Shown here: positions 54,741-64,000 of the stretch, piece after piece
Layout of the letters: each line of letters opens with the position of its first letter
Position numbering within the stretch: position 1 is the first letter of the stretch
Origin: Macrophomina tecta
Taxonomy: Eukaryota > Ascomycota > Dothideomycetes > Botryosphaeriales > Botryosphaeriaceae
Length of the DNA: 64,000 bases
Direction: 5' to 3'
Assembly: GCA_024180945.1 (NCBI GenBank)
Contig: JAKSGN010000005.1
Coordinates: 496,001-560,000, forward strand
Translations under genes and position numbers: made by a program
The notes under the pieces: model-generated
What the model saw: only the letters and a program-made list of their open reading frames with translations
Databases searched by the model: none
Told to the model about the DNA's origin: nothing

Positions 54741-56495
54741 TCGTCCACCGACAGCGCCCAGTCGCCCGCGGGCCGCCCCGACCTGCCGCCCTCGACCTCC
54801 TTCGACTACCCGCGCGGCTCGCTGCTGGCCGAGACGCTGGGGCTCGAGAAGAGCCGCTTCGCCGCGTACGTCGGGCCCCAGGGCGAGCACGACTGGCTGC
54901 TGCTCCGGCACGACCTCGATCAGCAACACCATGACCCCCCTGCCGTCCCCCATCACGTGCACCCGCGCGTGCAGCTGCGCCGCGTCCAGGACGGCGTGCT
55001 GTTCCGCATGACCCCGGACAGCGCGTCCGCCCCGCCGCGCGACCGCGACCAGGTCTCCGTCGACGACGTCGAGGCCCTTGTGCGCCCCCACGGCCCGACG
55101 CTGGTCAAGCTGTACTTCCGCATCGTGCACCCCTCGTTCCCCATCCTGCACAAGGAGGTCTTCGTGGAGAAGTACAACCGCACGTACCGCGAGATCACGC
55201 CGCCGCTGCTGGCCTCGGTCTACTGCCTCGCCGCCAAGTGGTGGATGTACGACGAGAAGCTCATCCTGCAGGAGAAGATTGACGAGGTTGCGCTGGCAGA
55301 CGTCGCCTACCGCGCCGTGCAGGAGGCCTTCCGCCGCCCGCGCCTCAACACCATCCAGGCCGGCCTGCTGCTGCTCCAGCGCCACCAGAACCCCCTGGCC
55401 CTGAACAACGCCCTGCTCTCCACCTTCACGGCCTCGCTCATCGCCCTCGGCCAGCACTTTGGCCTGCACCTGGACTGCTCTGACTGGGCCATTCCCGTGT
55501 GGGAGCGCGGCCTGCGGAAGCGCCTGGCATGGGCCCTCATCATGCAGGACACCTTTTCCGCCCTGACGCTGGGCACCCACCCGCTGATCCAGCTGTCCGA
55601 CTGGGCGACCAAGATGCTGGAGCCCGCCGACTTTTCCGAAGGCCCGCAGGACGAGGACTCGGGCGAGCAGCCGAGCATTGAGGACGGCAAGGCCATGTTC
55701 ATCGAGACCGCCCAGCTTGCCATCATCTGCACGCGCATCTACCGCGACCTCTACTCTGCCCGCGCCATGCGGGAGCTCGTCTCTCTCTCGCAGATACTCG
55801 AAGTCTCAAAGCCCCTGGGCCATCAGCTGGCCGATTTGCTCAAGAGCCTTCCGCCCGAGCTCCGCCTAGGATACTTCCAGACCGGCCGCCTCTGCTCGAG
55901 CGGATGCTTCCACCTCATCCACCATGCCGCCACAGTAGCAGTGCACCGGAGGCTACTCTGGGCTGCGCAGGAGGCTCCCGTCACCACCGACCCGCAATTC
56001 CTGCAGTTTCTCCGAAGCACCCAACTCCAGCGCGCCCGCACCATTGCAACGTTTCTCTCTCAGCTGCAGCCCGAGCACATGGAATCCTTCTGGTCCTTTG
56101 CTGCCGGCAGCTGCGTGACCATGCTCGGCTGCTTCCTCGGCCTCCTCAACGTCACCTGCGTCTCCCGGCAGGAGTCCGAGGAGTTGCGGGCGCTCATGCG
56201 AGACTTTGAGTGGCAACTGCGCATGAAAGCCAAGATGGGCGAATGGGTCACCTACGCCTTGACCCGCCTGCGTGCTCTTGGATGGGATCGTTGGCGCAGC
56301 ACCGAGCCTGACGCTCCCTCAGAAATAGCGATGCCTACGACTTGGACTTCTTCTGTGAACCTGCCGACGGTCGACAATGGCGCGTCATCGGACCTCAATG
56401 GAGTTCTGCAGAGCCAGGAGATTCCCACTGACATCTGGATGCCAATGGATTTTGAACCATTAAACAACAACAACAACTTCTTTTCGCCCGCATAG
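54486..56495 (+). CDS. Zn2Cys6 transcription factor
   Basis: An intronless gene of 669 residues. The N-terminal zinc cluster has Cys6, 9, 16, 25, 28 and 36 with the basic RRRKQR between Cys2 and Cys3. A low-complexity segment (six Ser, then nine Ala) follows at about 65-82. The rest carries the fungal-specific transcription factor domain: LVKLYFRIVHPSFPILHKEVF near 205, then SVYCLAAKWW, GLLLLQRHQNP and AIPVWERGLRKRLAWALIMQD, typical of the regulators of catabolic clusters. It is divergent from the biuret/allophanate fusion and probably controls it and the NCS1 permease; that is inferred from position. The C-terminus is Asn-rich (NNNNNFF). Confidence 0.93.
54678..54731 (+). repeat. AGC and GCC trinucleotide runs in the regulator gene
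   Basis: Six AGC codons (Ser) at 54678-54695 and nine GCC codons (Ala) at 54705-54731. Runs like these change length easily by slippage and would do so in frame. Confidence 0.85.
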
Positions 56496-57711
56496 CTTGA
56501 CGTTTTGGCTGCTTTTGATACCCGTTTCGATGGAGATGTTCACGATCGACATGTAACTATCACGCAAAATCGATGGATGGATTAAGGATATCCGTGGGCT
56601 TGTACATTACACAAAAATTTCCACTGCCCATCAAACCACTCTGGATACCATTTCTCTGGAAGAACTTTTCGTGGTATGACTTGGCTCAATGGGATACACT
56701 CCGAGCCGAACATGTACTACTCTTCCGCTTCCTGCCAGGTTAGATTTTTGAATGGCCACGCGTGAATACGCTGCGACTGGCCCCAGCCTCCTCTACAGCC
56801 TTTAACACCAATATATATTCGACCAAGTTCAGCCGCGTCGGATATGGACACTTTGGATACGCATTCATGGAAGCAGCGCGCTGATTACCGTTCGGTCGCA
56901 CCCCCGCAACCCACCTCCAGAATAGCCATGGACAAATCTGATAACTCGGCTCATCTCTCCACGAACATCAGTTGTGGCAAATGCTGTTTGGGGTACGGAT
57001 TCTTGCTGGTTTCCGTGCCAGTAGACGGCGCTGAGAGAGTTAGCCAAACAATGCCAACACAGCGCAGGAAGTACCCACTGACTTATTGTCCACGTTTGTT
57101 GATGGCGCACATAAAGCTTATCATCGACCAACGGTTCCACCGCTATGCTTTTCCACATTGTGAAGAAGATCTGCAGAAAGTTTGGAAAATCCTATCTGAC
57201 CAGCGGGGCAGTAGCCCGGCGGAAGACGTGCGGATCTGACACGAGAGAATTATCTGCTTAAGCGATAGGAACAACAAATTGCTCTTTGTGACAAGCTCTT
57301 CGCTTGTCGGCGTCGGTCTTTTTTTTTTTTTTTTTTTTTTTTATCACACTTGCCTTCTCGCCCATGCTTTTCTTCACAGAGCAGCCGAACATTTATTTGC
57401 TGCGCAAGCTCGGATACATATCGCGCATTCCCATAAATGCGAACCAATTATTTGAGTTTCTCTCGTTTTCGAAGGGCTACATACGCTGTAGCAACCTGCA
57501 CTTGTCCTGAGACAAGACCACACATACGTTCTGCGATTTGGTCCCTTCAACCGAGCCTTTCCCCACGTGAAGCATTCGAGCTATCCCGCACTTTTTTCTA
57601 ACCAAAAATGACTCTTTTCATCATTGATAGGCAAGATATGCTAGTCTTCCATTCCTCTGGACTATGGATGTTATCGAGCCCTTTATGGTTGGGCATTATC
57701 GGCGTGCACGC
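56496..57711. other. Convergent intergenic region
   Basis: 1.2 kb. A 24-base T-run sits at 57319-57342. The frame at 56844-57239 (131 residues) has no recognisable features and I do not call it a gene. Confidence 0.45.
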
Positions 57712-59227
57712 TCACATCAACCCCAGCCTTTTCGCGCCAAAGCTGGTTCCTCCAAGAAGCATGGCTACGCCCGTGAAGATGATCAAAGAGCCATACTCGG
57801 TTCCATACCCGAACGCAGCATTTTTGTTAGAGGACCCGACGCGCAACAAAGCCTCGCTCAGTGGGCCAGACGCAATGCTCCCAATGCCTCGACCAGCGCC
57901 GAGCAGGCCGAATGCCGGCCCAGTCTCGAGTACTACTTCTCCCCCTTTGGCCACGTCCTTGATCACCCCGGGCCAGGTGGATGCGAAGCTCCCTGCCGAA
58001 AGCCCGTACGCGACCGCAAACACGTACACCAAGCCGACAGCAACCCGCCCCGAGAGGCCCCATAGCAAGAAGCTGGCCGCTGCAGCTCCTACGCTCAGCC
58101 CTGCCACAACGAATGACACATCGAAAGAGTCGCACAGTGCTCCCGCAGCAATGGATCCGATGAAGGCGCCGAGGTTAACGAGTGCAAGCGGTGTGGTGGC
58201 GGCGGCGGCGTTTAGCCCCAACGAGCGCGCGTACGAAGGCAGGTAGATGGACGGGATGAAGTAGCCCAGCCCTTGAAGGGTGTTGCCCAGCTGATAGAAC
58301 AGAAAGCGACGGGTGAGGACGAAGCGGAAGGACGGGTTGCGGCGCGGCGCGTGCTGTGAGCGGGCCACAGGGAGCCGAGGTTTTGCGAACAGAAGGAGAA
58401 TGGCCGGCACAATGAAGGCAGCGATAGACCACACCCGCATGGCTGTGGGGTATGAGTAGGTGGAGAGCAGCCACGTGTAAACGTAGGGGACAGTCGCGCC
58501 AGAAATGGCGGTGCCGGCCTGGTCGTCCGTCAACCCAAGGCAAAGAAGGAGGCGCAACAGGGAAGTACCCACCCACATTATGCCGTAAGCAAGGCCTTTG
58601 TGTCGCACAAACCACTCATCTATGAACAGTAAGATGGGATGGTACAGAAGGCTAGCACCGATGGCCCAGAGGATGCCCTGGGTGAGGATGAGCTGCCACA
58701 CGTGCGTAGCAAAGGAGGAAAGTGCGAGAGCTCCGGACGAGATCATCAACCCTGCAATGCTGGAGGGCCTTCGATATGCGGGCCAGCGCTGCAGAAGAGA
58801 CAGTCCGATCGGCGACCCAAGGTACATGACACCCTAGCAGATCAGCCATCATTATCTCCGAAAGATTCTGTAGAGCCATGCTTACCAGCGCCGCTGTTCC
58901 AATGACCGCAGAGTGAGAGGAACCGGATTGGAAGGGTTCGTGTGTAGAATAAAAGTCCTGGAGGATGCCAAACGCGAAGGGAAAGCATGTGGAAAATCAG
59001 TTCAAGAGATCCCGGAGCTTGCATAGAGTGGAATTACCCCAGACGAAGCCCTCAATCAAAAACGCGCTGGCCAACATCAGCCATGCATCCTTTCCGCTGT
59101 CCACCGGTGGCAGGGAAAACTCTTGCGATGGTGGCAAATCTCCTGCTTCTTCCTCCTGAGTGGAAAGGCCGGTCTGATCGTAAGACGAAGGAAGCCGAGC
59201 CAGCTCGTTGTCTAGATCTGACGCCAT
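57712..59227 (-). CDS. MFS transporter, monocarboxylate-transporter-like, with a doubtful splice site
   Basis: Exons 59038-59227, 58886-58986 and 57712-58833 on the minus strand (introns of 51 and 52 nt) give 470 residues. A hydrophilic N-terminus precedes about 12 helices; DAWLMLASAFLIEGFVWGFPFAFGILQDFYSTHEPF and the later GVMYLGSPIGLSLLQRWP are the TM1 and TM2 regions of fungal MCT-like carriers, which move small carboxylates or related compounds. The family segment needs intron 1 to end just before 58986, but the last two bases there are AT instead of AG; branch site CTGAT, length 51 and donor GTAATT are otherwise normal. The next AG (20 bases later) shifts the frame. So the gene is either mutated, misread, or spliced by a rare site. 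Confidence 0.75.
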
Positions 59228-59630
59228 GGCTTTCTTCTCAGCCAGAAATGGTTTTTGGTATTCCAGAGAACACTGAAGATGCAAGGTCGAACAAAAGGAG
59301 TTCAAAAGTTTCCGTTGCGGGGTCCATGTGGGGCGGTCACGTTGATCGCGCTTGGCGGCACCCACCATCATTGCACCCTTATGGGCCGCCTCGACTTGCC
59401 GATTAGAGCTGCTGCATGGGCGTGCAGGAGTGACGCAGTTTTAATGTATCGAATTTATACAGGCAATCCTCGTCGTCGGTTGTTAAGACGTGGTGAGGGA
59501 AAAGAGTGTCCAGATGATACATAAAAATACACAGCGACCGAATGCAAGATGAGCCTGTTGGGTAATCCTTCCTTCGGCTGTCTACGTTACATTGCACGTG
59601 TTGAATTCTTCATTTGTTTGATGGACGTAT
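59228..59630. other. Intergenic stretch
   Basis: 403 bases; promoter side of the MFS gene. Nothing else recognised. Confidence 0.4.
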
Positions 59631-60290
59631 TCACGGTGATGCGGCTACAAACTCGTCGGAGGTCAGAATGAAATTTCCGGAGCGGCGAGGATACGTATCC
59701 ACACTGGCTCTCATCTCTACAATCATGCCATCTCGCCAGCGAGCGACGTTGTAGTGCAGCAGATCAGACCCTTTCCCAATTGTGTTAATGGGTTCAGGTG
59801 CTAGATAAGGAGGGAGGACCAGAAGTCCCTGGCGTGTGCCCGTCAAGTTGGAAACGGCTGGGAGGAGATAAAGGTGACGCTAGACGCTGGGGTCGTCGGT
59901 CCAGAGGTACCCCTCCACCATCAGTCCACCATTCCAGCGGGCGATGGTCATGAGATCGTACTCCGCAACGGCCTCCGTGGGAGGAAGTCACTTGGCCGTC
60001 GAGCCCTAAAGCAGACCGTCGTTCACTCCCTTGGCCTGCGCAACGGCAATGGTCCAATTTCCCTCTCTCAACATGACTTTGTAATTGTGATTGCGGAACG
60101 CTGCATCAGAGTAGGTGGCAGACGTGAAACGCATGTCATCGATATGCAGGGGAAGATCCATGCGTACCCCGAGCGGATAGTATATGGTGGAAATTGGGAT
60201 CATGGTTGAGTTAGGCGAGATCACGGGCAATAACAGGGACATCGGAAACCTGCATCTGATGGGTGGTCTAATCACCTGTCCTGTGGGATG
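59631..60290 (-). pseudogene. Broken SnoaL-like (ester cyclase family) gene
   Basis: Minus-strand segments that only make sense together as a SnoaL-like alpha+beta barrel: HNYKVMLREGNWTIAVAQAKG (about 60090-60030), then an in-frame TAG, GLDGQV, a one-base frame change near 59988, and LPPTEAVAEYDLMTIARWNGGLMVEGYLWTDD ending at 59883. A further frame at 59846-59631 (LLHYNVARWRDGMIVEM) repeats the same kind of segment, so a second, tandem domain may be present. No splice sites fit these breaks. I read it as a decayed gene; start and end are approximate. Confidence 0.5.
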
Positions 60291-62010
60291 TTGGCAACCT
60301 CTTATAACTTTTTGGACCGGCCGTTTTCCTCCCTGTAATGATAGCATACAGCGCTTCATCCTGCTGAGGTTTGCCGGAGCGTGTGGAAGACGCGGCAAGC
60401 CAACGCCGCAGGCTGCCGCGACTCCGCTCACGGTGAAAAGCTGGCAAATGGGTTGGGAATGCATTTCGATGAGAACAGGGTGATTCTTTGTTCGTGGTGG
60501 CAAAGGTCGATGACTAGAATGTGGGACTTCTTGAAACTAAGCATCTCTTCTTATGCACCTGCGTTTCCCGCTTCTACTAATCTCATGTGGATAACAATTC
60601 TGGCCCTTTGACTGAAATACAATGACCTCAGCTTTGTACACCAGAACATTCTCTGAAATTTGCACTTGATTTGATCGTCACATCATCTATTACACTAGGC
60701 TAATCTGCTTTAAACTTAACCTCTGCCGGTTGGCCAGTAGAAAGGCAGTGGTACAACCGCAGAAAAGTTTATTGTAGGGACGTAATCGTGACAAAGGTCG
60801 ACAATGGTGAAAGAGTTTAGGAGGCGCGGTTCTTCTATTCCCGCTACTTTGCTGGAACAGCCCGACACTCGCCTTACGTGCCGATTATCCAAGCAGACGG
60901 GGAGACTTTGCGCCGCTAAGCGACGACGGAGCATCTTCAGGCCGGGCATAATACTGCGCACCGTACCCTTAGAGTGTACATCACGGGTGTAGACTGTATA
61001 TTCACGATGTTGTTAGTGTTCCCAAGCCCGAAGTATTCGGCCGAGATGAGCGATCAAGCCGAGCCTTGCACACAGCAGATTGCAAACGAACGCCGACTGC
61101 GTCATGTCAGACTACTCAAAGCTATTGAACGTAATGGATTCTCGGAAGCGTCAGTGTCTGGTTTATCAGCTCTGAGCATGCATGCGTTTCTGCCCTATAG
61201 TATGTTCACACCCCTCCGGAAGCCGATCGAAGCAGACAGTAAAAGTTGATGCTAGGCACCAGACACCCAAACTTTCCCTAACACGCTAAAGTGAGTCCAG
61301 TGAATGTAAGCGCCTACGGCTTGGCCTTTGGCTCTGGATGACGATGTAGGCTGATGCCCCTCGCATAATCCCCAGGCCGCAGCCCTGCATCATAATAGTC
61401 TGCTGCCCAAGGACGACTCAACAGAGTGTAGAGTTCGCAGAGGCATGTGTTTCCTCTTTTGCCGTATTCGTCCATAGGATGGAACGCGTCTTCCACCAAG
61501 GGCTTCGGTGCATGGGCCGTCACAGCGTGTGCGCTCGTCGCGAGACGGGCTAACGCTCGCGGCCTGAGCAAGGCAACGGGTTCACATGGCCCCAACCGCA
61601 TTTGTAAATATGCAGAGGGCTTTTTCCGAAGTTCCGCCATTGGGCGCTGGAGTTACTAATGCAATTGCTCCGGTGGGCGACGCAACTGGCGATGTCACCT
61701 TCTGAATTCGAGGATCGGCAGACAAACAATTTGCGGCGGGATGCCTTCCACAACTCGAACCTCAAAAAGAGTAACATTTCATGAGGCGAGCATGGCAGAC
61801 TAACTAATCTGATACGTGGGCCCATTTCAATTGGGGAATACGAGATGGATTGATCAACTCCTGGCTTCGACAGCCACGGAGAGTGGTGGGTAAACTATGA
61901 AACATCGCAGTACCCCACTTGGTCGCCAAGCCGCAGAAACGATATACATAAAGATGGACAGAATTTCCAGGTCATATGGGCAAGCTTTACATCCGGTCGC
62001 TGCTTTTGCA
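60291..62010. other. Gene-poor region upstream of the GH43 gene
   Basis: 1.7 kb. A minus-strand frame at 61314-61640 (108 residues) has protein-like composition but matches no family I know and has no partner exons. The right end is the GH43 promoter. Confidence 0.4.
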
Positions 62011-63528
62011 ATGCATTTGCTCGTCCTGCTGTTATCCGCAGCTGCGGCTTCGGCCCAGAGCTCCTCAATCACTTTCAACTCATCCGGCAATCCAATCCTT
62101 GCGGACGGCTCGTATTACTCAGCGGATCCAGCTCCAATAGTGGTTAACAATACTTTATATATCATCGCAGGGCATGACGAGGCGCCCGTGGACCAGAACG
62201 CGTTTATTATCAATGAGTGGGAGCTGTTTGTGTCGGCTTCACCAGACCCTTCGGGCGGAGAATGGACCTTCTACCCCGGCCTCGCACGACCCCACGAAAT
62301 ATTCTCCTGGGCTGCGCAAGGGACCGCCTACGCCGCCCAGATAGTCCAGGGCCCAGACGACAAGTTTTACTTGTACGCGCCTGTGACCGAGGCAGATTCG
62401 AAGAACTCAGATCCATTCGCAATCGGAGTTGCAGTTTCCGATAGCCCCCTGGGCCCCTGGACCGATGCTCACCCTTCCGGCCCGGTCTTTTCGCAATCCG
62501 TACCCGCGCCCGGAAACAGCATCCAAAACATAGACCCCACTGTTCTCGTGGATGACGACCAAAAAGTGTATGTCTTTTATGGCACCTTTGGGCAGCTCCG
62601 AGCCTACGAAATGGCCGACGACATGGTCACTCCGGCATCAAATGTCACCATTATTGACACTTTGACTGGCTTCTTTGAAGCACCCTGGGTCATGAAGAGG
62701 AATGGCACGTACTACATGCTGTATGCGGCAAACAACGCAGGACCGGAATCTCCCTGCACGCCCACCTCATACCACGCGTGCATCGCCTACGGAACCGCCT
62801 CATCACCTCTCGGCCCCTGGACATTCCGCGGTGTTGTTCTGGGCATCGTCTCCTCCACAACCTCTCACCCCGGCGCTGTCGAAGTGGGCGGTGAATGGTT
62901 CATCGTCTACCATACAGCGGACGCAGAGGGCGGCGGGCACTTCCGGCGCAGCGTTGCCCTCGATCGTCTGACCTTCGATGATGCCCAGTCTCCCCCGGCC
63001 ATCAACAAAGTCGTGCAAACGAAGCGCCCGCAACCTGCACCGGCGCCGACCCGCAATATTGCGCCCAAAGGAAAAGCGGCTTCGGTCAGAGGGACGCCGA
63101 TCCAATACTGGGTTGAATCCCTTCACGACGGCGAAATTCCCGCGAATCCTCTTCCCCCGGACTACTGGAGCTCCTACGACAGTAAATCTTCGCCGCAGGA
63201 GAGCACTCTTGTTTATGAATGGGACGAGCCGGTTTCTCTAAATGGTGTGCGCATGGTTTTCTTCTCCGATCAGCCCGCCGGCGCCGACGTCGGTGTACCG
63301 CCGCCGTCCAGCTGGCATGTGGAGTTCAAGAACTCAGACGGCGCATGGGAACCAGTTTCCAACTCGACGGCATATCCGCTCGACGTTACTGATGACCCAG
63401 AAGAGGTCTCATTTGCTGAAATCAACACGGTTTCCATCCGAGCCATATTGAGTGCGTCAGGAAGTGGAGAGCAATACGGCGGTGTGGCGGTAAAGGAGTG
63501 GGAAGCATTGGCGCCAAACGCCGAATAA
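62011..63528 (+). CDS. Secreted GH43-type glycoside hydrolase
   Basis: An intronless gene of 505 residues. Start at 62011 puts a clean signal peptide (MHLLVLLLSAAAASAQ) at the N-terminus; in-frame ATGs at 61897 and 61954 would bury it. The five-bladed propeller of GH43 shows its three acids: Asp39 (SADPAPIVV), Asp175 (NIDPTVLV) and Glu223 (FFEAPWVMKRNGTYYMLYA), with TSHPGAVEV and EWFIVYHTA later. Members cut arabinan, xylan side chains or galactan. After about residue 345 a separate beta-rich C-terminal domain (WDEPVSLNGVRMVFFSDQP, WHVEF) resembles the sugar-binding-like modules appended to some GH43 enzymes. Acts outside the cell on plant cell wall. The closest activity cannot be told from sequence. 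Confidence 0.88.
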   Translation: MHLLVLLLSAAAASAQSSSITFNSSGNPILADGSYYSADPAPIVVNNTLYIIAGHDEAPVDQNAFIINEWELFVSASPDPSGGEWTFYPGLARPHEIFSWAAQGTAYAAQIVQGPDDKFYLYAPVTEADSKNSDPFAIGVAVSDSPLGPWTDAHPSGPVFSQSVPAPGNSIQNIDPTVLVDDDQKVYVFYGTFGQLRAYEMADDMVTPASNVTIIDTLTGFFEAPWVMKRNGTYYMLYAANNAGPESPCTPTSYHACIAYGTASSPLGPWTFRGVVLGIVSSTTSHPGAVEVGGEWFIVYHTADAEGGGHFRRSVALDRLTFDDAQSPPAINKVVQTKRPQPAPAPTRNIAPKGKAASVRGTPIQYWVESLHDGEIPANPLPPDYWSSYDSKSSPQESTLVYEWDEPVSLNGVRMVFFSDQPAGADVGVPPPSSWHVEFKNSDGAWEPVSNSTAYPLDVTDDPEEVSFAEINTVSIRAILSASGSGEQYGGVAVKEWEALAPNAE

Positions 63529-64000
63529 GAGCAATCTCATATGCAACGTTCAACATGGTACGTAGCGTCGCTGGCATGCGGCCTGCATGGAACATTTATT
63601 CTCTTCGTGTTCTTGTATATACTCATCAATCAAGGAAAGCGACCTCCACTTTGTTACGGCAGTTTAGCTTCCACAAAATTTCAGGGGCATCAGCTGTAAC
63701 AACGTTAGCCGTACCCACGGCGCCATGCCAACGCAGGCCTCCTTTGAGAGCAAAAGAAGTACTGGAATAAACCCAATTGAGGAATCATTTTGACATGATC
63801 AGATAAGATACCTGTCCGTGACATCAGCCGCCATCGCTCGAGCGACCGACGCTTAGAACCGCCAAGGCAATTCTTCAAGGACCGAGCCGAGGGCTCAGTG
63901 ACGCGACCATGCCATTACAATTTCTCGGGGTGCCATGGCAGCGGTTAGGTCGTGCTTTGGATGTGGTGACTTTCTGAGTCAATGAGCGCCGTGGAGCGAA
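63529..64000. other. Right edge of the window
   Basis: 472 bases after the GH43 stop. No gene or RNA recognised. Confidence 0.4.

Noticed and set aside
54471..55580. A 369-codon minus-strand frame over the Zn2Cys6 gene
   Set aside because: Low-complexity Gly/Ala/Arg composition produced by the GC-rich sense codons and triplet repeats.
56844..57239. A 131-codon plus-strand frame
   Set aside because: No recognisable feature, no codon bias like the neighbours, and isolated between convergent genes.
1..64000. CRISPR arrays, rRNA operons or bacterial-type operons
   Set aside because: No regularly spaced repeats or rRNA segments seen; gene structure is fungal throughout.

Overview
The window is genomic DNA of a filamentous ascomycete (Pezizomycotina). 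Genes carry short GT-AG introns, mostly 46-90 nt. There are secreted plant cell-wall enzymes with fungal CBM1 modules, a CYP505-type P450/reductase fusion, a Zn2Cys6 regulator, and an AT-rich block of mutated LTR retrotransposons with the footprint of repeat-induced point mutation (RIP). I cannot name the species. All exon coordinates were worked out by eye from frame, splice signals and family knowledge.

Layout: (1) 0-15 kb is mostly conserved or enzyme-coding: mitochondrial GatB, a short-chain dehydrogenase, a PL20 glucuronan lyase with CBM1, a Cel6A cellobiohydrolase with CBM1, GPN-loop GTPase 3, and S-adenosylmethionine synthetase. (2) 15.7-22.0 kb is an AT-rich island: a decayed Ty1/copia gag-protease fragment on the plus strand and a decayed Ty3/gypsy gag-RT-RNase H fragment on the minus strand, separated by a GC-rich, apparently un-RIPed solo LTR-like sequence at which both break off. 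(3) 22.4-35.3 kb is an oxidative accessory cluster: CYP505 fusion monooxygenase, SDR, Baeyer-Villiger-type flavin monooxygenase, MFS transporter and a 6-TM orphan, with a 1-kb TIR element just after the SDR. (4) 36.6-46.3 kb holds two related LTR fragments (one RIPed, one much less so), an NmrA/isoflavone-reductase-like gene, a phosphosulfolactate-synthase-like gene, a secreted protein gene with a CA-repeat frameshift, and a salicylate-hydroxylase-like FAD monooxygenase. (5) 48.7-56.5 kb is a compact nitrogen-catabolism cluster: an NCS1 permease, a one-polypeptide fusion of a biuret-hydrolase-like cysteine hydrolase with an allophanate-hydrolase-like amidase, and a divergent Zn2Cys6 regulator. 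(6) 57.7-63.5 kb has an MFS/MCT-type transporter with an apparently mutated splice acceptor, a broken SnoaL-like gene, and a secreted GH43 enzyme.

The two most interesting functional units are the fused biuret/allophanate enzyme with its permease and regulator, predicted to turn biuret into ammonia and CO2 without free allophanate, and the CYP505-SDR-BVMO group, whose reactions would form a subterminal-oxidation route (C-H to alcohol to ketone to ester). Both are inferences from family assignment and neighbourhood.
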